Origin: a virus
Direction: 5' to 3' (one strand)
Length of the DNA stretch: 64,000 nucleotides
Virus record (IMG/VR): IMGVR_UViG_3300025093_000011
Coordinates: 1 to 64,000 of that record
Shown here in pieces: positions 4,761 to 12,349 of this stretch (within the stretch, counting starts at the first letter, position 1; each line of letters starts with the position of its first letter). Position numbers and translations under genes: made by a program. The notes below the pieces were generated by a model, which saw only the letters and a program-made list of their open reading frames with translations, was not told where the DNA came from and searched no databases.

Positions 4761-6539
4761 ATGGGTGTTTCTATTAACACAACCAAGTCTCTAGGAAGAA
4801 GTGTAGGAACTAGAATTTCTCCTCCACAAAATACTGTGGATACTGAGTCAATGATTTTTACTATTACTACAACTGCACCTAATGAAGATTTTGTTATAAG
4901 GAGTCAAACTCCAAGTGTAAATAATTATGATGTAGATTGGGGAGATAGTAATTCAGAATCAGGAGTTACTGATGTTAATAAAACTCATACATATGCTGTA
5001 GCAGGAACTTATGAAATTAAGATTACTGGAGACATTTATATAAGAAATAGTGATACTACAACTGCTGCACAGTATACTGAATTTAAGCAATGGGGTACAA
5101 ATACAACTATAAGAGGGTTAAGGGAGTGGTTTACTGAATGTATTAATATGACATACACAGCTACAGATGCTCCTAATTTTAATATGACTGTAGGTGCTTC
5201 ATATAAAGGCCCATATCAATTATTTAAAGGGTGTGACTCTATAATATCTTTAGACTTATCTAACTGGAATACTTCAGCTTTTGCTGGTACTACTTCTCAG
5301 AATGCTTTTATTCAAATGGCTAACGTTACTTCTATAAATATTACAGGATGGGATGTTAGTACTGTTACAAATGCTTCAAGTTGGTTTAGTCAATCAGGAA
5401 ATAGTGGTGCAGGATTAGCTGTTATTGCTCCTAATTTAAATTGGGCGGCCTGTTCAAATATGAGTTCAATGTTTAACGATGCTAATTTAACATCAGCTAC
5501 TGATATAACAGGTTGGACATTAAGAGCAGCAGGTACTACAACAACTCAAATGTTTAGAAAAATTGGTTATACACCAGGAGCAACAGGAGGTTGTAATTTA
5601 GATTTAACAGGTTGGAACAATACCTCAGTTTTCACATCAGGAGCTAATTTATTTTTACAGTCTTATGGTTTGAGTACTGTTAACCTTACTAATTGGGATA
5701 TAAGTAATATAACTAGTTTTTCAGGTATGTTTAGTACCTGTACTTATCTTACTGATATAGTAGGATTAAATACTTTAAGAGCTGACTCTGCCACTAACAT
5801 GACTAATGCTTTTTATCTCACTTATAGATTAAAATTTGATACACATAACTTTCATGATGACTTTGGTGCAAATTGGTCTGTTACTACTTTTAGTGGTACT
5901 TTTAATAAAAATGGATACTCTCTTACAGCAGGAAGCAGAGGTGTAATACCTAATGTAACTAATTGGGATATGTCTACTGCAACAACTGTTTATCAAATGT
6001 TCAGAGATGCTAGATTTGAAGACAGTAATCAAACACTTGCTCCTTCAAGCTCTTGGGATTTAAGTAACTGTAGTGGTAATGTTATGAAATTGCTTTTCTA
6101 TGATACAACAGGTATTCAAACTTTAGATTTTTCTAATGTAACTATACCTAGTGCTATAACTGATCTAAGTAATTTTATAACATATAACACTGCTGCTCCT
6201 AAAACATTAACAACAGTAATTTTTGGAGCTAATTGTAATTTTAGTGGAGTTACTACATGGTCTGGTGCTTTTAATAACCAAACTCTACTTACTACATTAA
6301 CTTTTGATAGTTCTGTAAGTTTTGCAGGAACAACAAATATGGGAAGCATGTTGACAAGCTCACCTTTAAATGTAACATCATATGATAATCTTTTAATTAG
6401 AGCAGCTGCAACAAACACTAATACTGTAACATTATCTGCAAATCAATCCCAATATAGTTGTGCTCCATCTTCAGGAGCTACTGCAAGAGCAACATTAATT
6501 ACAGCAGGATGGACTATAACAGATTCAGGATGTACATAA
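4761..6539 (+). CDS. BspA-like (DUF285) leucine-rich-repeat adhesin with PKD-like domain
   Basis: This is a 592-residue protein. Residues about 30-95 resemble a PKD-type domain (VDWGDSNSE, then THTYAVAGTYEIKITG). From about 110 to the end are repeats of the BspA/DUF285 kind, with units of the form (L/I)(D/N)LSNWNTS, MSSMFNDAN, ITGWDVSTVTNASSWF, LTNWDISNITSFSGMF. DUF285 proteins are surface proteins of bacteria and protists that bind partners. In a virion this suggests a receptor-recognition tip. The context is a virion-protein unit. The last residues before the end include two Cys (YSCAP and SGCT). Confidence 0.8.
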   Translation: MGVSINTTKSLGRSVGTRISPPQNTVDTESMIFTITTTAPNEDFVIRSQTPSVNNYDVDWGDSNSESGVTDVNKTHTYAVAGTYEIKITGDIYIRNSDTTTAAQYTEFKQWGTNTTIRGLREWFTECINMTYTATDAPNFNMTVGASYKGPYQLFKGCDSIISLDLSNWNTSAFAGTTSQNAFIQMANVTSINITGWDVSTVTNASSWFSQSGNSGAGLAVIAPNLNWAACSNMSSMFNDANLTSATDITGWTLRAAGTTTTQMFRKIGYTPGATGGCNLDLTGWNNTSVFTSGANLFLQSYGLSTVNLTNWDISNITSFSGMFSTCTYLTDIVGLNTLRADSATNMTNAFYLTYRLKFDTHNFHDDFGANWSVTTFSGTFNKNGYSLTAGSRGVIPNVTNWDMSTATTVYQMFRDARFEDSNQTLAPSSSWDLSNCSGNVMKLLFYDTTGIQTLDFSNVTIPSAITDLSNFITYNTAAPKTLTTVIFGANCNFSGVTTWSGAFNNQTLLTTLTFDSSVSFAGTTNMGSMLTSSPLNVTSYDNLLIRAAATNTNTVTLSANQSQYSCAPSSGATARATLITAGWTITDSGCT

Positions 6540-6552
6540 AATATAAAATATA

Positions 6553-6846
6553 ATGGCACAGTTTAGTATAAATGAAATAACAAAAAATAACCCTAATAGA
6601 TGGTTCTATGTAATGAACAGTCAAGGAGAAACTGGTCTTGTTGTATTTGGTTATGCTGGTGACCAAGGAGTTACAGAAGTTGTAACAGGTCAACCCACTA
6701 TAAATGCTTTTTTAACTGAAGATGAGTTAGAATCATTTGTAAATGAAGATGTGGGTATTGATAATTATTATAAAAATTCAGTAGAAAGTAACTCTGATAA
6801 ATTTCAAGGACCTTCAGGTAAGTATATTCCTACTCCACCTGAATAG
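6553..6846 (+). CDS. Small virion-unit protein of unknown function
   Basis: This is a 97-residue acidic protein with aromatic-rich strands (RWFYVMNSQGETGLVVFGYAG) and a Pro-rich end (YIPTPPE). No signal peptide or membrane segment. It lies between the adhesin and the metallophosphoesterase, in the same direction and probably the same transcript. No family recognised. Confidence 0.65.
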   Translation: MAQFSINEITKNNPNRWFYVMNSQGETGLVVFGYAGDQGVTEVVTGQPTINAFLTEDELESFVNEDVGIDNYYKNSVESNSDKFQGPSGKYIPTPPE

Positions 6847-6868
6847 AAGAAATTAAAAAAAAAGAAAT

Positions 6869-7762
6869 ATGAAAATAAAAGCACATGCTGCTAATATCCA
6901 TGAGATTAAACTTGAGGGTACAAAGGCTAGGATTGCCATGTTGTCAGATATACACTGGGATAACCCAAAGTGTGACTGGGATACATTAAAAAGAGATTTA
7001 AATTACTGTGTAAAAGAATCTATTCCTATTATGATAAATGGAGACATGTTTTGTCTCATGCAAGGAAGAGGAGATAATAGAAAAAATAAATCTGATATAA
7101 GACCAGAACATAACAATGCAAAATATTTAGATAGTGTTGTAGAAACTGCTGTTAAATGGTGGTCACCATACTCTCACTTACTTACTGTTATAGGATATGG
7201 TAATCATGAAACAGGTATTATTAAATGGCAAGAAACAGATATACTTGCTAGATTTGTTAAAATGCTTAATCATGAAAATAATACTAATGTGCAAGTAGGT
7301 GGCTATGGTGGCTGGATACTTGTAAATCAAATTCTCAGAGGTACTAGAAGAGACAGAGGTGGTGTAGTAAGAACTATGAAGATAAGATACTTTCACGGAT
7401 CTGGTGGAGGAGGTATTGTAACTAAAGGAGCCTTGAATCTTACTAGAGCTTTAGAAATGTATGAAGACTTTGATGTGTTTACAATGGGGCATATACATGA
7501 GAATGCAGCTAGAAATGATGTAAGAGATAAATTAATACAAGGTAGAGATAACTATAGACAAGAGCAAAGACAAATTCACATGATGCTTACAGGTACATAT
7601 AAAGAAGAATATGGTGATGGATCCAAAGGGTGGCATGTAGAAAGAGGAGCTCCTATTAAACCTGTAGGAGGTAGAATCTTAAACATTAGATATAGAAGAG
7701 ATACTAAAGGAGGTGTTGATATATACCACAGAGGTATAGATTCACACAAGTTCCCTGTGTAA
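6869..7762 (+). CDS. Calcineurin-like metallophosphoesterase
   Basis: This is a 297-residue protein carrying the five metallophosphoesterase blocks in order. They are SDIHWD (about 27-32), NGDMF (about 58-62), GNHE (about 111-114), a His in YFHGSGGGG (about 175) and GHIHE (about 207-211). These supply the two-metal site for hydrolysis of phosphoester bonds. The substrate cannot be told from sequence. Phages of this type often carry such an enzyme near tail or nucleotide genes. The insert between GNHE and the fourth block is Gly-rich. The next unit has its own promoter. Confidence 0.9.
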   Translation: MKIKAHAANIHEIKLEGTKARIAMLSDIHWDNPKCDWDTLKRDLNYCVKESIPIMINGDMFCLMQGRGDNRKNKSDIRPEHNNAKYLDSVVETAVKWWSPYSHLLTVIGYGNHETGIIKWQETDILARFVKMLNHENNTNVQVGGYGGWILVNQILRGTRRDRGGVVRTMKIRYFHGSGGGGIVTKGALNLTRALEMYEDFDVFTMGHIHENAARNDVRDKLIQGRDNYRQEQRQIHMMLTGTYKEEYGDGSKGWHVERGAPIKPVGGRILNIRYRRDTKGGVDIYHRGIDSHKFPV

Positions 7763-7781
7763 ATTTTCATAATTTAAATAA

Positions 7782-7800
7782 TTTTCGTATATTATAATAA
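7782..7800 (+). promoter_or_regulatory. Late promoter motif, copy 4 (lysis cassette)
   Basis: It reads TTTTCGTATATTATAATAA and lies 28 bases upstream of the first lysis-cassette gene. The copy is near-perfect apart from C before GTATATT. Confidence 0.75.
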
Positions 7801-7828
7801 GTATTATTTATGTATAAAATATTGAAGA

Positions 7829-8122
7829 ATGGAAATTTCAAGTATGCAGGTGGGTTTTGATGCTCTGCTATCAATCCTATCAGCTTTAGTGGGAGCATTA
7901 ACAGTTTGGTTTACACTGAAAAATAAAGTAGCAATACAACAAATGATTTTAGATAACTTAAGTAAAGATGTTGATGTGGTTCATAAAAGAATAGATGACG
8001 TGAAAGATAAGGTTGAAATAAATAGAGAAAAGCAAGAAAAATCTATAGCTGACTTGAGAGATGATATGGCTAAAATGAAGATAGAAATCATTGAAGCTAT
8101 TCATGCAATTAAAACTAAATGA
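7829..8122 (+). CDS. Holin-accessory (XhlA-like) membrane coiled-coil protein
   Basis: This is a 97-residue protein. One N-terminal membrane segment (about 8-29) is followed by a long charged coiled coil (about 33-97) with heptad-like spacing. This is the plan of haemolysin XhlA-type proteins that cooperate with holins, although those usually carry the membrane segment at the C-terminus, so the match is by context rather than topology. It opens the four-gene lysis cassette and overlaps the next gene by four bases. Confidence 0.6.
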   Translation: MEISSMQVGFDALLSILSALVGALTVWFTLKNKVAIQQMILDNLSKDVDVVHKRIDDVKDKVEINREKQEKSIADLRDDMAKMKIEIIEAIHAIKTK

Positions 8123-8574
8123 TAAGAATTTTCTTTATATCCCTACTACTAGCATTAGTTGCTTGTAGTCCAAAAGCTAGATTCACCAGACTGGTAGAAA
8201 AGCATCCCTATTTACTTACTATAGACAGTGTAGAAGTATTAGATACTGTAAGACTTACTGTAGAAAAGGTAGAACATGATACAGTATTCTCTCAACATTT
8301 CTGGACTGAGATTAGAAAAGATACTTTAGTTATAGAAAAAGAAAGACTAAGAATTGAAATATATCATGATACCATACATGATTCTGTATATATTAGTGGT
8401 AAATGCGATACTGTAACTGTAGAAAAAATTATAGAAAGAAAGATACCTGTAAAGTATTATGAAAAAACTCCTAAGTGGAAACAACTTATAAACAAAGGAG
8501 TGTATCTTTCTTTAATATTGTTAATCTTATACGGCATATATAGACTGTGTAAATTTTTAAAAACTAAATTATGA
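8119..8574 (+). CDS. Candidate u-spanin (lipoprotein with C-terminal membrane anchor)
   Basis: This is a 151-residue protein. An N-terminal lipoprotein signal ends in the lipobox LVAC, with Cys at residue 16. A periplasmic domain of about 110 residues is rich in Val, Glu, Asp and Thr with 'DTV' repeats. One C-terminal membrane segment (about 128-144) is followed by the basic tail KFLKTKL. A lipid anchor for the outer membrane plus an inner-membrane anchor in one chain is the definition of a unimolecular spanin, which fuses the two membranes in the last step of lysis. Its place between the XhlA-like and holin-like genes supports this. Confidence 0.65.
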   Translation: MIRIFFISLLLALVACSPKARFTRLVEKHPYLLTIDSVEVLDTVRLTVEKVEHDTVFSQHFWTEIRKDTLVIEKERLRIEIYHDTIHDSVYISGKCDTVTVEKIIERKIPVKYYEKTPKWKQLINKGVYLSLILLILYGIYRLCKFLKTKL

Positions 8575-8804
8575 AAACATTTTTTAAAGAATTATTGAGT
8601 GATGAGACAGGTGCTTATTCATCTAAGAGATTGTCTGGATTATTATGTATATTTGCTCTAGTAGCTTGTTTAATTGCTAATACATTTAGTCCTGAAGAGA
8701 TTAGACCAGCTGAATACTTAGTTGATGCTGTGGCTTTATTTGCATTTGGTGCATTAGGTCTTACATCAATGGACAAGTATAGCAAATTAAAAGGTGATAA
8801 ATAA
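8571..8804 (+). CDS. Holin-like two-segment membrane protein
   Basis: This is a 77-residue protein. A polar N-terminus (residues 1-18), membrane segments at about 20-38 and 48-65, and a short Lys-rich tail (KYSKLKGDK) match the class II holin layout. It overlaps both neighbours (ATGA at its start, and its stop meets the ATG of the amidase), so it is coupled to the endolysin. The holin role is inferred from layout and neighbours; related phage proteins are usually annotated only as membrane protein. Confidence 0.65.
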   Translation: MKTFFKELLSDETGAYSSKRLSGLLCIFALVACLIANTFSPEEIRPAEYLVDAVALFAFGALGLTSMDKYSKLKGDK

Positions 8805-9487
8805 TGGAAGCAACAATATGTCCACATTGCGGTAAAGATATTAACCTTGGTTCTGTCCAAGAGTCAAACTATATATGGTTATTTGATAATGGACATGGTG
8901 GAATCATAGATGGTAAATACCAAACATCAGGTAAAAGATCACCTAGATGGGATGATGGCAGCATTCTTTATGAAGGAGAGTTTAATAGAGCTATAGTAAA
9001 TAGATTAGTAAAGCTTTGTAAAGATAATGGTATTGATTATGTCAATCTTGTTGATACTCAAAAGGATGTAAGCTTAGGAGAAAGAGTTAGATCTGCTAAT
9101 AAGATAGCTAAGTCAGCAAAAAAGAAGTGTATATACATCAGTATACATGCTAATGGTTTTGATAAAGAGTCTGCTAATGGATGGTCAGTATATACTACTC
9201 CAGGTACAACTAAATCAGATAAGATTGCTACAACACTGTATGAGAAAGCAGCAGCTGAGTTTCCAGGAGAAAAGATGAGAAGAGATACAAGAGATGGAGA
9301 TCCTGATAAAGAAGCTAACTTTTATGTGATTAAGCATACATCTATGCCAGCAATACTATCAGAAAACTTCTTTATGACTAACTATAGTAACTGTCATAAG
9401 TACTTATTACCTGAAGAAGGTAGAGATAGAATAGCTAAGATACACTTTCAAATGATTCAAGAAATAGAAGAAAAAAATGAAATTTAG
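8804..9487 (+). CDS. Endolysin, N-acetylmuramoyl-L-alanine amidase (Amidase_3)
   Basis: This is a 227-residue protein. Zinc-site and catalytic motifs of the Amidase_3 fold are present in order. They are DNGHGG (about 28-33, first His), EGEFNR (about 57-62, metal Glu), SIHANG (about 112-117, second His) and ILSENFF (about 184-190, catalytic Glu). It should cut the bond between muramic acid and L-Ala in peptidoglycan. The N-terminus carries a CPHCG knuckle (6-10) that is not part of the usual domain. No signal peptide, so it needs a holin. It is last in the lysis cassette. Confidence 0.9.
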   Translation: MEATICPHCGKDINLGSVQESNYIWLFDNGHGGIIDGKYQTSGKRSPRWDDGSILYEGEFNRAIVNRLVKLCKDNGIDYVNLVDTQKDVSLGERVRSANKIAKSAKKKCIYISIHANGFDKESANGWSVYTTPGTTKSDKIATTLYEKAAAEFPGEKMRRDTRDGDPDKEANFYVIKHTSMPAILSENFFMTNYSNCHKYLLPEEGRDRIAKIHFQMIQEIEEKNEI

Positions 9488-9635
9488 AAATAACTGGAAT
9501 AATCCAAATAAGCAGTGGGATAAAGTAATGATCCGTCTAAGAATATCTTCATTAGATATTTTTAATTTAGAAGTAGATATATCTAGAAAATTTTATCTTA
9601 TTACAATCTTAAATTTTACTTTAAAAAATAGATAG
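9477..9635 (+). CDS. Small protein of unknown function
   Basis: This is a 52-residue frame, MKFRNNWNNP at the start, overlapping the end of the amidase by 11 bases. It has an aromatic, Asn-rich head and an alternating hydrophobic/basic tail (FYLITILNFTLKNR) that could be an amphipathic strand pair. Supported by start overlap, by ending just before the next promoter motif, and by my recollection of similar short proteins in this place in related phages. Evidence is modest. Confidence 0.5.
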   Translation: MKFRNNWNNPNKQWDKVMIRLRISSLDIFNLEVDISRKFYLITILNFTLKNR

Positions 9636-9660
9636 AGGTTTAAACTATAAACATTTAAAC

Positions 9661-9680
9661 TTTTTTTGTATATTTGCTTA
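9661..9680 (+). promoter_or_regulatory. Late promoter motif, copy 5
   Basis: It reads TTTTTTTGTATATTTGCTTA. It precedes the packaging and capsid unit and lies 17 bases before the ATG at 9698. It overlaps a TTG that could otherwise be taken as an upstream start, which argues for the ATG. Confidence 0.75.
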
Positions 9681-9697
9681 AATCTAAATATACAATT

Positions 9698-9994
9698 ATG
9701 AACAATCCAAACCAACATGAAGATTTATCTCCAGAAGAATTGGAAGATAAAAAAGAAGAGATGTTAGAGTTCTATGAGAATTCTTTAAGATATCTCAAAG
9801 CTCAATTTGAATATGAAAAAGTATTATCTGACTTAGATGAAGTTAGATTTAAGAGAGCTCAGATTCAAATGCAATATGCAATGATGATGGCTCCCCCTGA
9901 AGAGGAAGAGGAATTACCTCAACAAAGTCCTAAACCAAAACCAGCTGCTAAACCAAAATCAGCTAAAAAAAGAGTACTTAAAACAGAAGCATAA
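9698..9994 (+). CDS. Acidic helical protein with Pro/Lys-rich tail
   Basis: This is a 98-residue protein. A strongly acidic helical body (about 1-65, with MQYAMMMAPP at its end) is followed by a Pro-Lys-Ala tail (PKPKPAAKPKSAKKR) like a histone or nucleic-acid-binding tail. The ATG at 9698 is chosen because the in-frame TTG at 9674 lies inside the promoter motif. It starts the conserved block leading to the terminase and overlaps the next gene by one base. I recall similar proteins in crAss-like phages, function unknown. Confidence 0.7.
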   Translation: MNNPNQHEDLSPEELEDKKEEMLEFYENSLRYLKAQFEYEKVLSDLDEVRFKRAQIQMQYAMMMAPPEEEEELPQQSPKPKPAAKPKSAKKRVLKTEA

Positions 9995-10353
9995 TGGCTT
10001 TAGTTAACCAGGTACAAAAGAAGGTTATGATGTCTAAAAAGCACATCATAAAATTCCAGATATTAACTCACTGTTATATAAATGGTATAACGGTGAGTAA
10101 TTCTGATTTAGATTGTTTAACCTTATTAAGTTCACTTGGTCCAATAGAATTAACTCATTTTTGTTATGATGCTGCTGAAGAGCATAAAATTTTTAAATCT
10201 CAGCAAACTGTTAGAAACTGTATAAACAAATGTGAAAAGAATGGACTTGTAAAAAAAGATCTAAAGAATAAGAAGGTTATATCTATAAATGACAATATTA
10301 AAATTCAAACTGAAGGTACTATTTTGTTAGATTATAAATTCTTAGGAAAATGA
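9994..10353 (+). CDS. Probable winged-helix DNA-binding protein
   Basis: This is a 119-residue protein. Residues about 50-95 fit a winged-helix plan: helix IELTHFCYDAAEE, recognition-helix candidate SQQTVRNCINKCEKNG, then wing VKKDLKNKKVIS. Basic overall. It is directly followed, with a four-base overlap, by an HU/IHF-like gene. A pair of small DNA-binding genes in front of the PD-(D/E)XK nuclease and terminase is a recurring arrangement in crAss-like phages. A role in genome organisation or packaging is inferred. Confidence 0.6.
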   Translation: MALVNQVQKKVMMSKKHIIKFQILTHCYINGITVSNSDLDCLTLLSSLGPIELTHFCYDAAEEHKIFKSQQTVRNCINKCEKNGLVKKDLKNKKVISINDNIKIQTEGTILLDYKFLGK

Positions 10354-10739
10354 ATCCCAAAAAATGTAATTTAATTTATACTGAGGTTTCCGAAGATTTA
10401 GATATTTCAAAAAATTTAGTAGAAAATTTAGTAGAGTTTTATTATAAAAATGTTAGAACGTTGTTAAGTGATTTATATCATCCTAGAATTAATATAACAG
10501 GTCTAGGTGTATTTAAAGCTAAAGGGTATGTAGTAGAAAAATCAATACCTAGATTAAAAAAATATTTAGTAAATCATGACACTTCTACATTTGCAGCATA
10601 CTATAATAAAAAAATGTTAGAAGAAAAGATATCAATGCTAGAAAGCTTAGATGTACAAATTAAAAAAGAAAAAGAAAGAAAAGAAGAATTTTTAAAAAAT
10701 AAAAACAATGCTAAGTCTAAAGAAAATTTGGGAGAATAG
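10350..10739 (+). CDS. HU/IHF-like DNA-binding protein
   Basis: This is a 129-residue protein. The segment INITGLGVFKAKGYVVEKSI (about 48-67) matches the 'v-i-GfGtF-v' turn of the HU/IHF family. It is preceded by a helical N-terminal region where HU has its helix-turn-helix dimerisation body. A Lys/Glu-rich coiled-coil tail (about 100-129) is extra. HU/IHF proteins bend DNA as dimers. Here it may help package or compact the genome. The next gene begins 32 bases inside its 3' end. Confidence 0.7.
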   Translation: MNPKKCNLIYTEVSEDLDISKNLVENLVEFYYKNVRTLLSDLYHPRINITGLGVFKAKGYVVEKSIPRLKKYLVNHDTSTFAAYYNKKMLEEKISMLESLDVQIKKEKERKEEFLKNKNNAKSKENLGE

Positions 10740-11007
10740 AAAACAAATTTATGAAGGTATTAAGAACTCAGTAATGAGAGATGAGTTTGTAGAAGAAGTG
10801 GCTGCTAAAAGAATGAATATTTGTACAGAGTGTGTTGAAATAGATCTTAAAGGATCTAAGTGTGAAATGCCGGGTACACAACCTTGTTGTGGAAACTGCG
10901 GTTGTTCTTTAGCTTTTAAGACAAGATCATTATCTTCAAATTGTCCTATAGGAGAATGGCCTGCATTAATGACATTAGAAGAAGAAGATAAATTAGGAGA
11001 ATTATGA
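10708..11007 (+). CDS. Cysteine-rich zinc-ribbon-like protein
   Basis: This is a 99-residue protein. Eight Cys are arranged as CTEC, a lone Cys in SKCEM, CCGNCGC and a Cys in SSNCPIG, suggesting one or two zinc sites. The strings GTQPCCG and LAFKTRSL are ones I recall from a small family found next to the nuclease and terminase in crAss-like phages. No catalytic role is evident. Its only ATG lies inside the HU/IHF-like gene, a 32-base overlap in another frame. Confidence 0.75.
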   Translation: MLSLKKIWENRKQIYEGIKNSVMRDEFVEEVAAKRMNICTECVEIDLKGSKCEMPGTQPCCGNCGCSLAFKTRSLSSNCPIGEWPALMTLEEEDKLGEL

Positions 11008-11837
11008 GTATTATATTTAAGGAATCAGATCATAGCTATGTAAGTTCTAATGAAGATAATATACATTGGATTAGTGTAACTACATTAACATCTCATTTTA
11101 AAGAACCTTTTGATGCCGCAAAGGTTGCTAAGAAAGTAGCTAAAAGAAAAAACTCTAAATGGTATGGAATGAAACCAAAAGAGATTGAAGCTGTTTGGAA
11201 AAAAGAATCTGAAAGAGCAATGAAGCTCGGAACATTTTATCATAACCAAAGAGAGGATGACTTATGCTCATTAGCTTCAATTGAAAGAGATGGAACAACT
11301 GTTCCAGTTTTTGCTCCAATTGTTAAAGAAAATGGTTTAAAATATGCACCTAGTCAAAAGCTTGATCCTGGTGTATATCCTGAACATATGGTGTATTTAA
11401 AATCTGCAGGCATATGTGGACAATCTGATTTAGTTGAAGTAGTTAATGGAAAAGTTACAGTTATTGACTATAAAACAAATAAAGAAATTAAAATGAATTC
11501 TTATAAAGATTGGGAAGGTATTTCTCAAAAAATGCAGTTTCCTTTATCTCATATAGAAGATTGTAATTTTAATCATTATGCCTTACAACTCAGTATTTAT
11601 ATGTATATTATAATAAAACATAATCCTAAATTAAGACCTGGTAATATGTTTATACATCATGTTCAGTTTGAAGAAGAAGGTAAAGATGAGTATGGTTATC
11701 CTATTCATAAATATACACCGGAAGGTGATCCTGTTTTAAAAGAACTAGTTCAAATTCCAGTTCCTTATTTAAAGGATGAGGTGATATCTTTAATACACTA
11801 TTTACATGATAATAGAAATAAAATAAAAAAGAAATGA
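11004..11837 (+). CDS. PD-(D/E)XK superfamily nuclease
   Basis: This is a 277-residue protein. The motif order of RecB/lambda-exonuclease-type nucleases is visible: GTFYHNQRED (about 77-86, with the His-x3-Glu type helix), GQSDLVEV (about 139-146, metal Asp), VIDYKTNK (about 153-160, core D-x-K) and the QLSIYMY helix (about 195-201). It likely cuts or resects DNA with two metal ions. In crAss-like phages a nuclease of this superfamily sits before TerL, so a packaging or recombination role is likely. It overlaps both neighbours by four bases. Confidence 0.85.
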   Translation: MSIIFKESDHSYVSSNEDNIHWISVTTLTSHFKEPFDAAKVAKKVAKRKNSKWYGMKPKEIEAVWKKESERAMKLGTFYHNQREDDLCSLASIERDGTTVPVFAPIVKENGLKYAPSQKLDPGVYPEHMVYLKSAGICGQSDLVEVVNGKVTVIDYKTNKEIKMNSYKDWEGISQKMQFPLSHIEDCNFNHYALQLSIYMYIIIKHNPKLRPGNMFIHHVQFEEEGKDEYGYPIHKYTPEGDPVLKELVQIPVPYLKDEVISLIHYLHDNRNKIKKK

Positions 11838-12349
11838 TAGCTAAACTCTTTGACATAGAAAACGGAACAGTAATTCCTACAGAACACTGTTATACTTTAA
11901 AATCTTTAAAACATATTATGGATACTTATCCTGATGATTATTTAAAGATATACCAATATTTATTTTACATGACTTGTCCTAATCCTGATATGAACCCTTT
12001 CTTTCATACACCAGAGCATGAAAAAGAAGAAATAATATTAGCAGAAGTAGATGCAGAGTTTTCTACAGAAGATGATGATATACATAATGCATTAAAGTTT
12101 TGTCAAAAAATGTATGAGACTCCAACATCTAGAGCATATAAAGGTATTGCAGCTATGTTAGATAGATTAGGTAGATATATGCAAACTACACCAATTGAAC
12201 ATGGTAGAGATGGTAACATAAACTCACTAGTTAATGCTGCAGCTAAATACCAACAAATTAGAGAGTCTTTTAAAGGTGCCTATAAAGATCTTCAGGATGA
12301 ACAGCAGAGTAGTGTTAGAGGAGGTATTGGTTTAGGATATGATCAATAA
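11834..12349 (+). CDS. Terminase-adjacent protein, possible small terminase
   Basis: This is a 171-residue, mostly helical acidic protein with a conserved-looking middle (YETPTSRAYKGIAAMLDRLGRYM) and a Gly-rich end (RGGIGLGYDQ). It lies immediately before TerL and overlaps it by 11 bases in another frame. Position, size and helical content would allow it to be the small terminase subunit, but I see no helix-turn-helix and recognise no family, so this is only a candidate. Confidence 0.65.
   Translation: MIAKLFDIENGTVIPTEHCYTLKSLKHIMDTYPDDYLKIYQYLFYMTCPNPDMNPFFHTPEHEKEEIILAEVDAEFSTEDDDIHNALKFCQKMYETPTSRAYKGIAAMLDRLGRYMQTTPIEHGRDGNINSLVNAAAKYQQIRESFKGAYKDLQDEQQSSVRGGIGLGYDQ

Noticed and set aside
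9674-9994. A TTG start for the acidic helical protein
   Set aside because: The TTG lies within the promoter motif; the ATG at 9698 follows it at normal distance.
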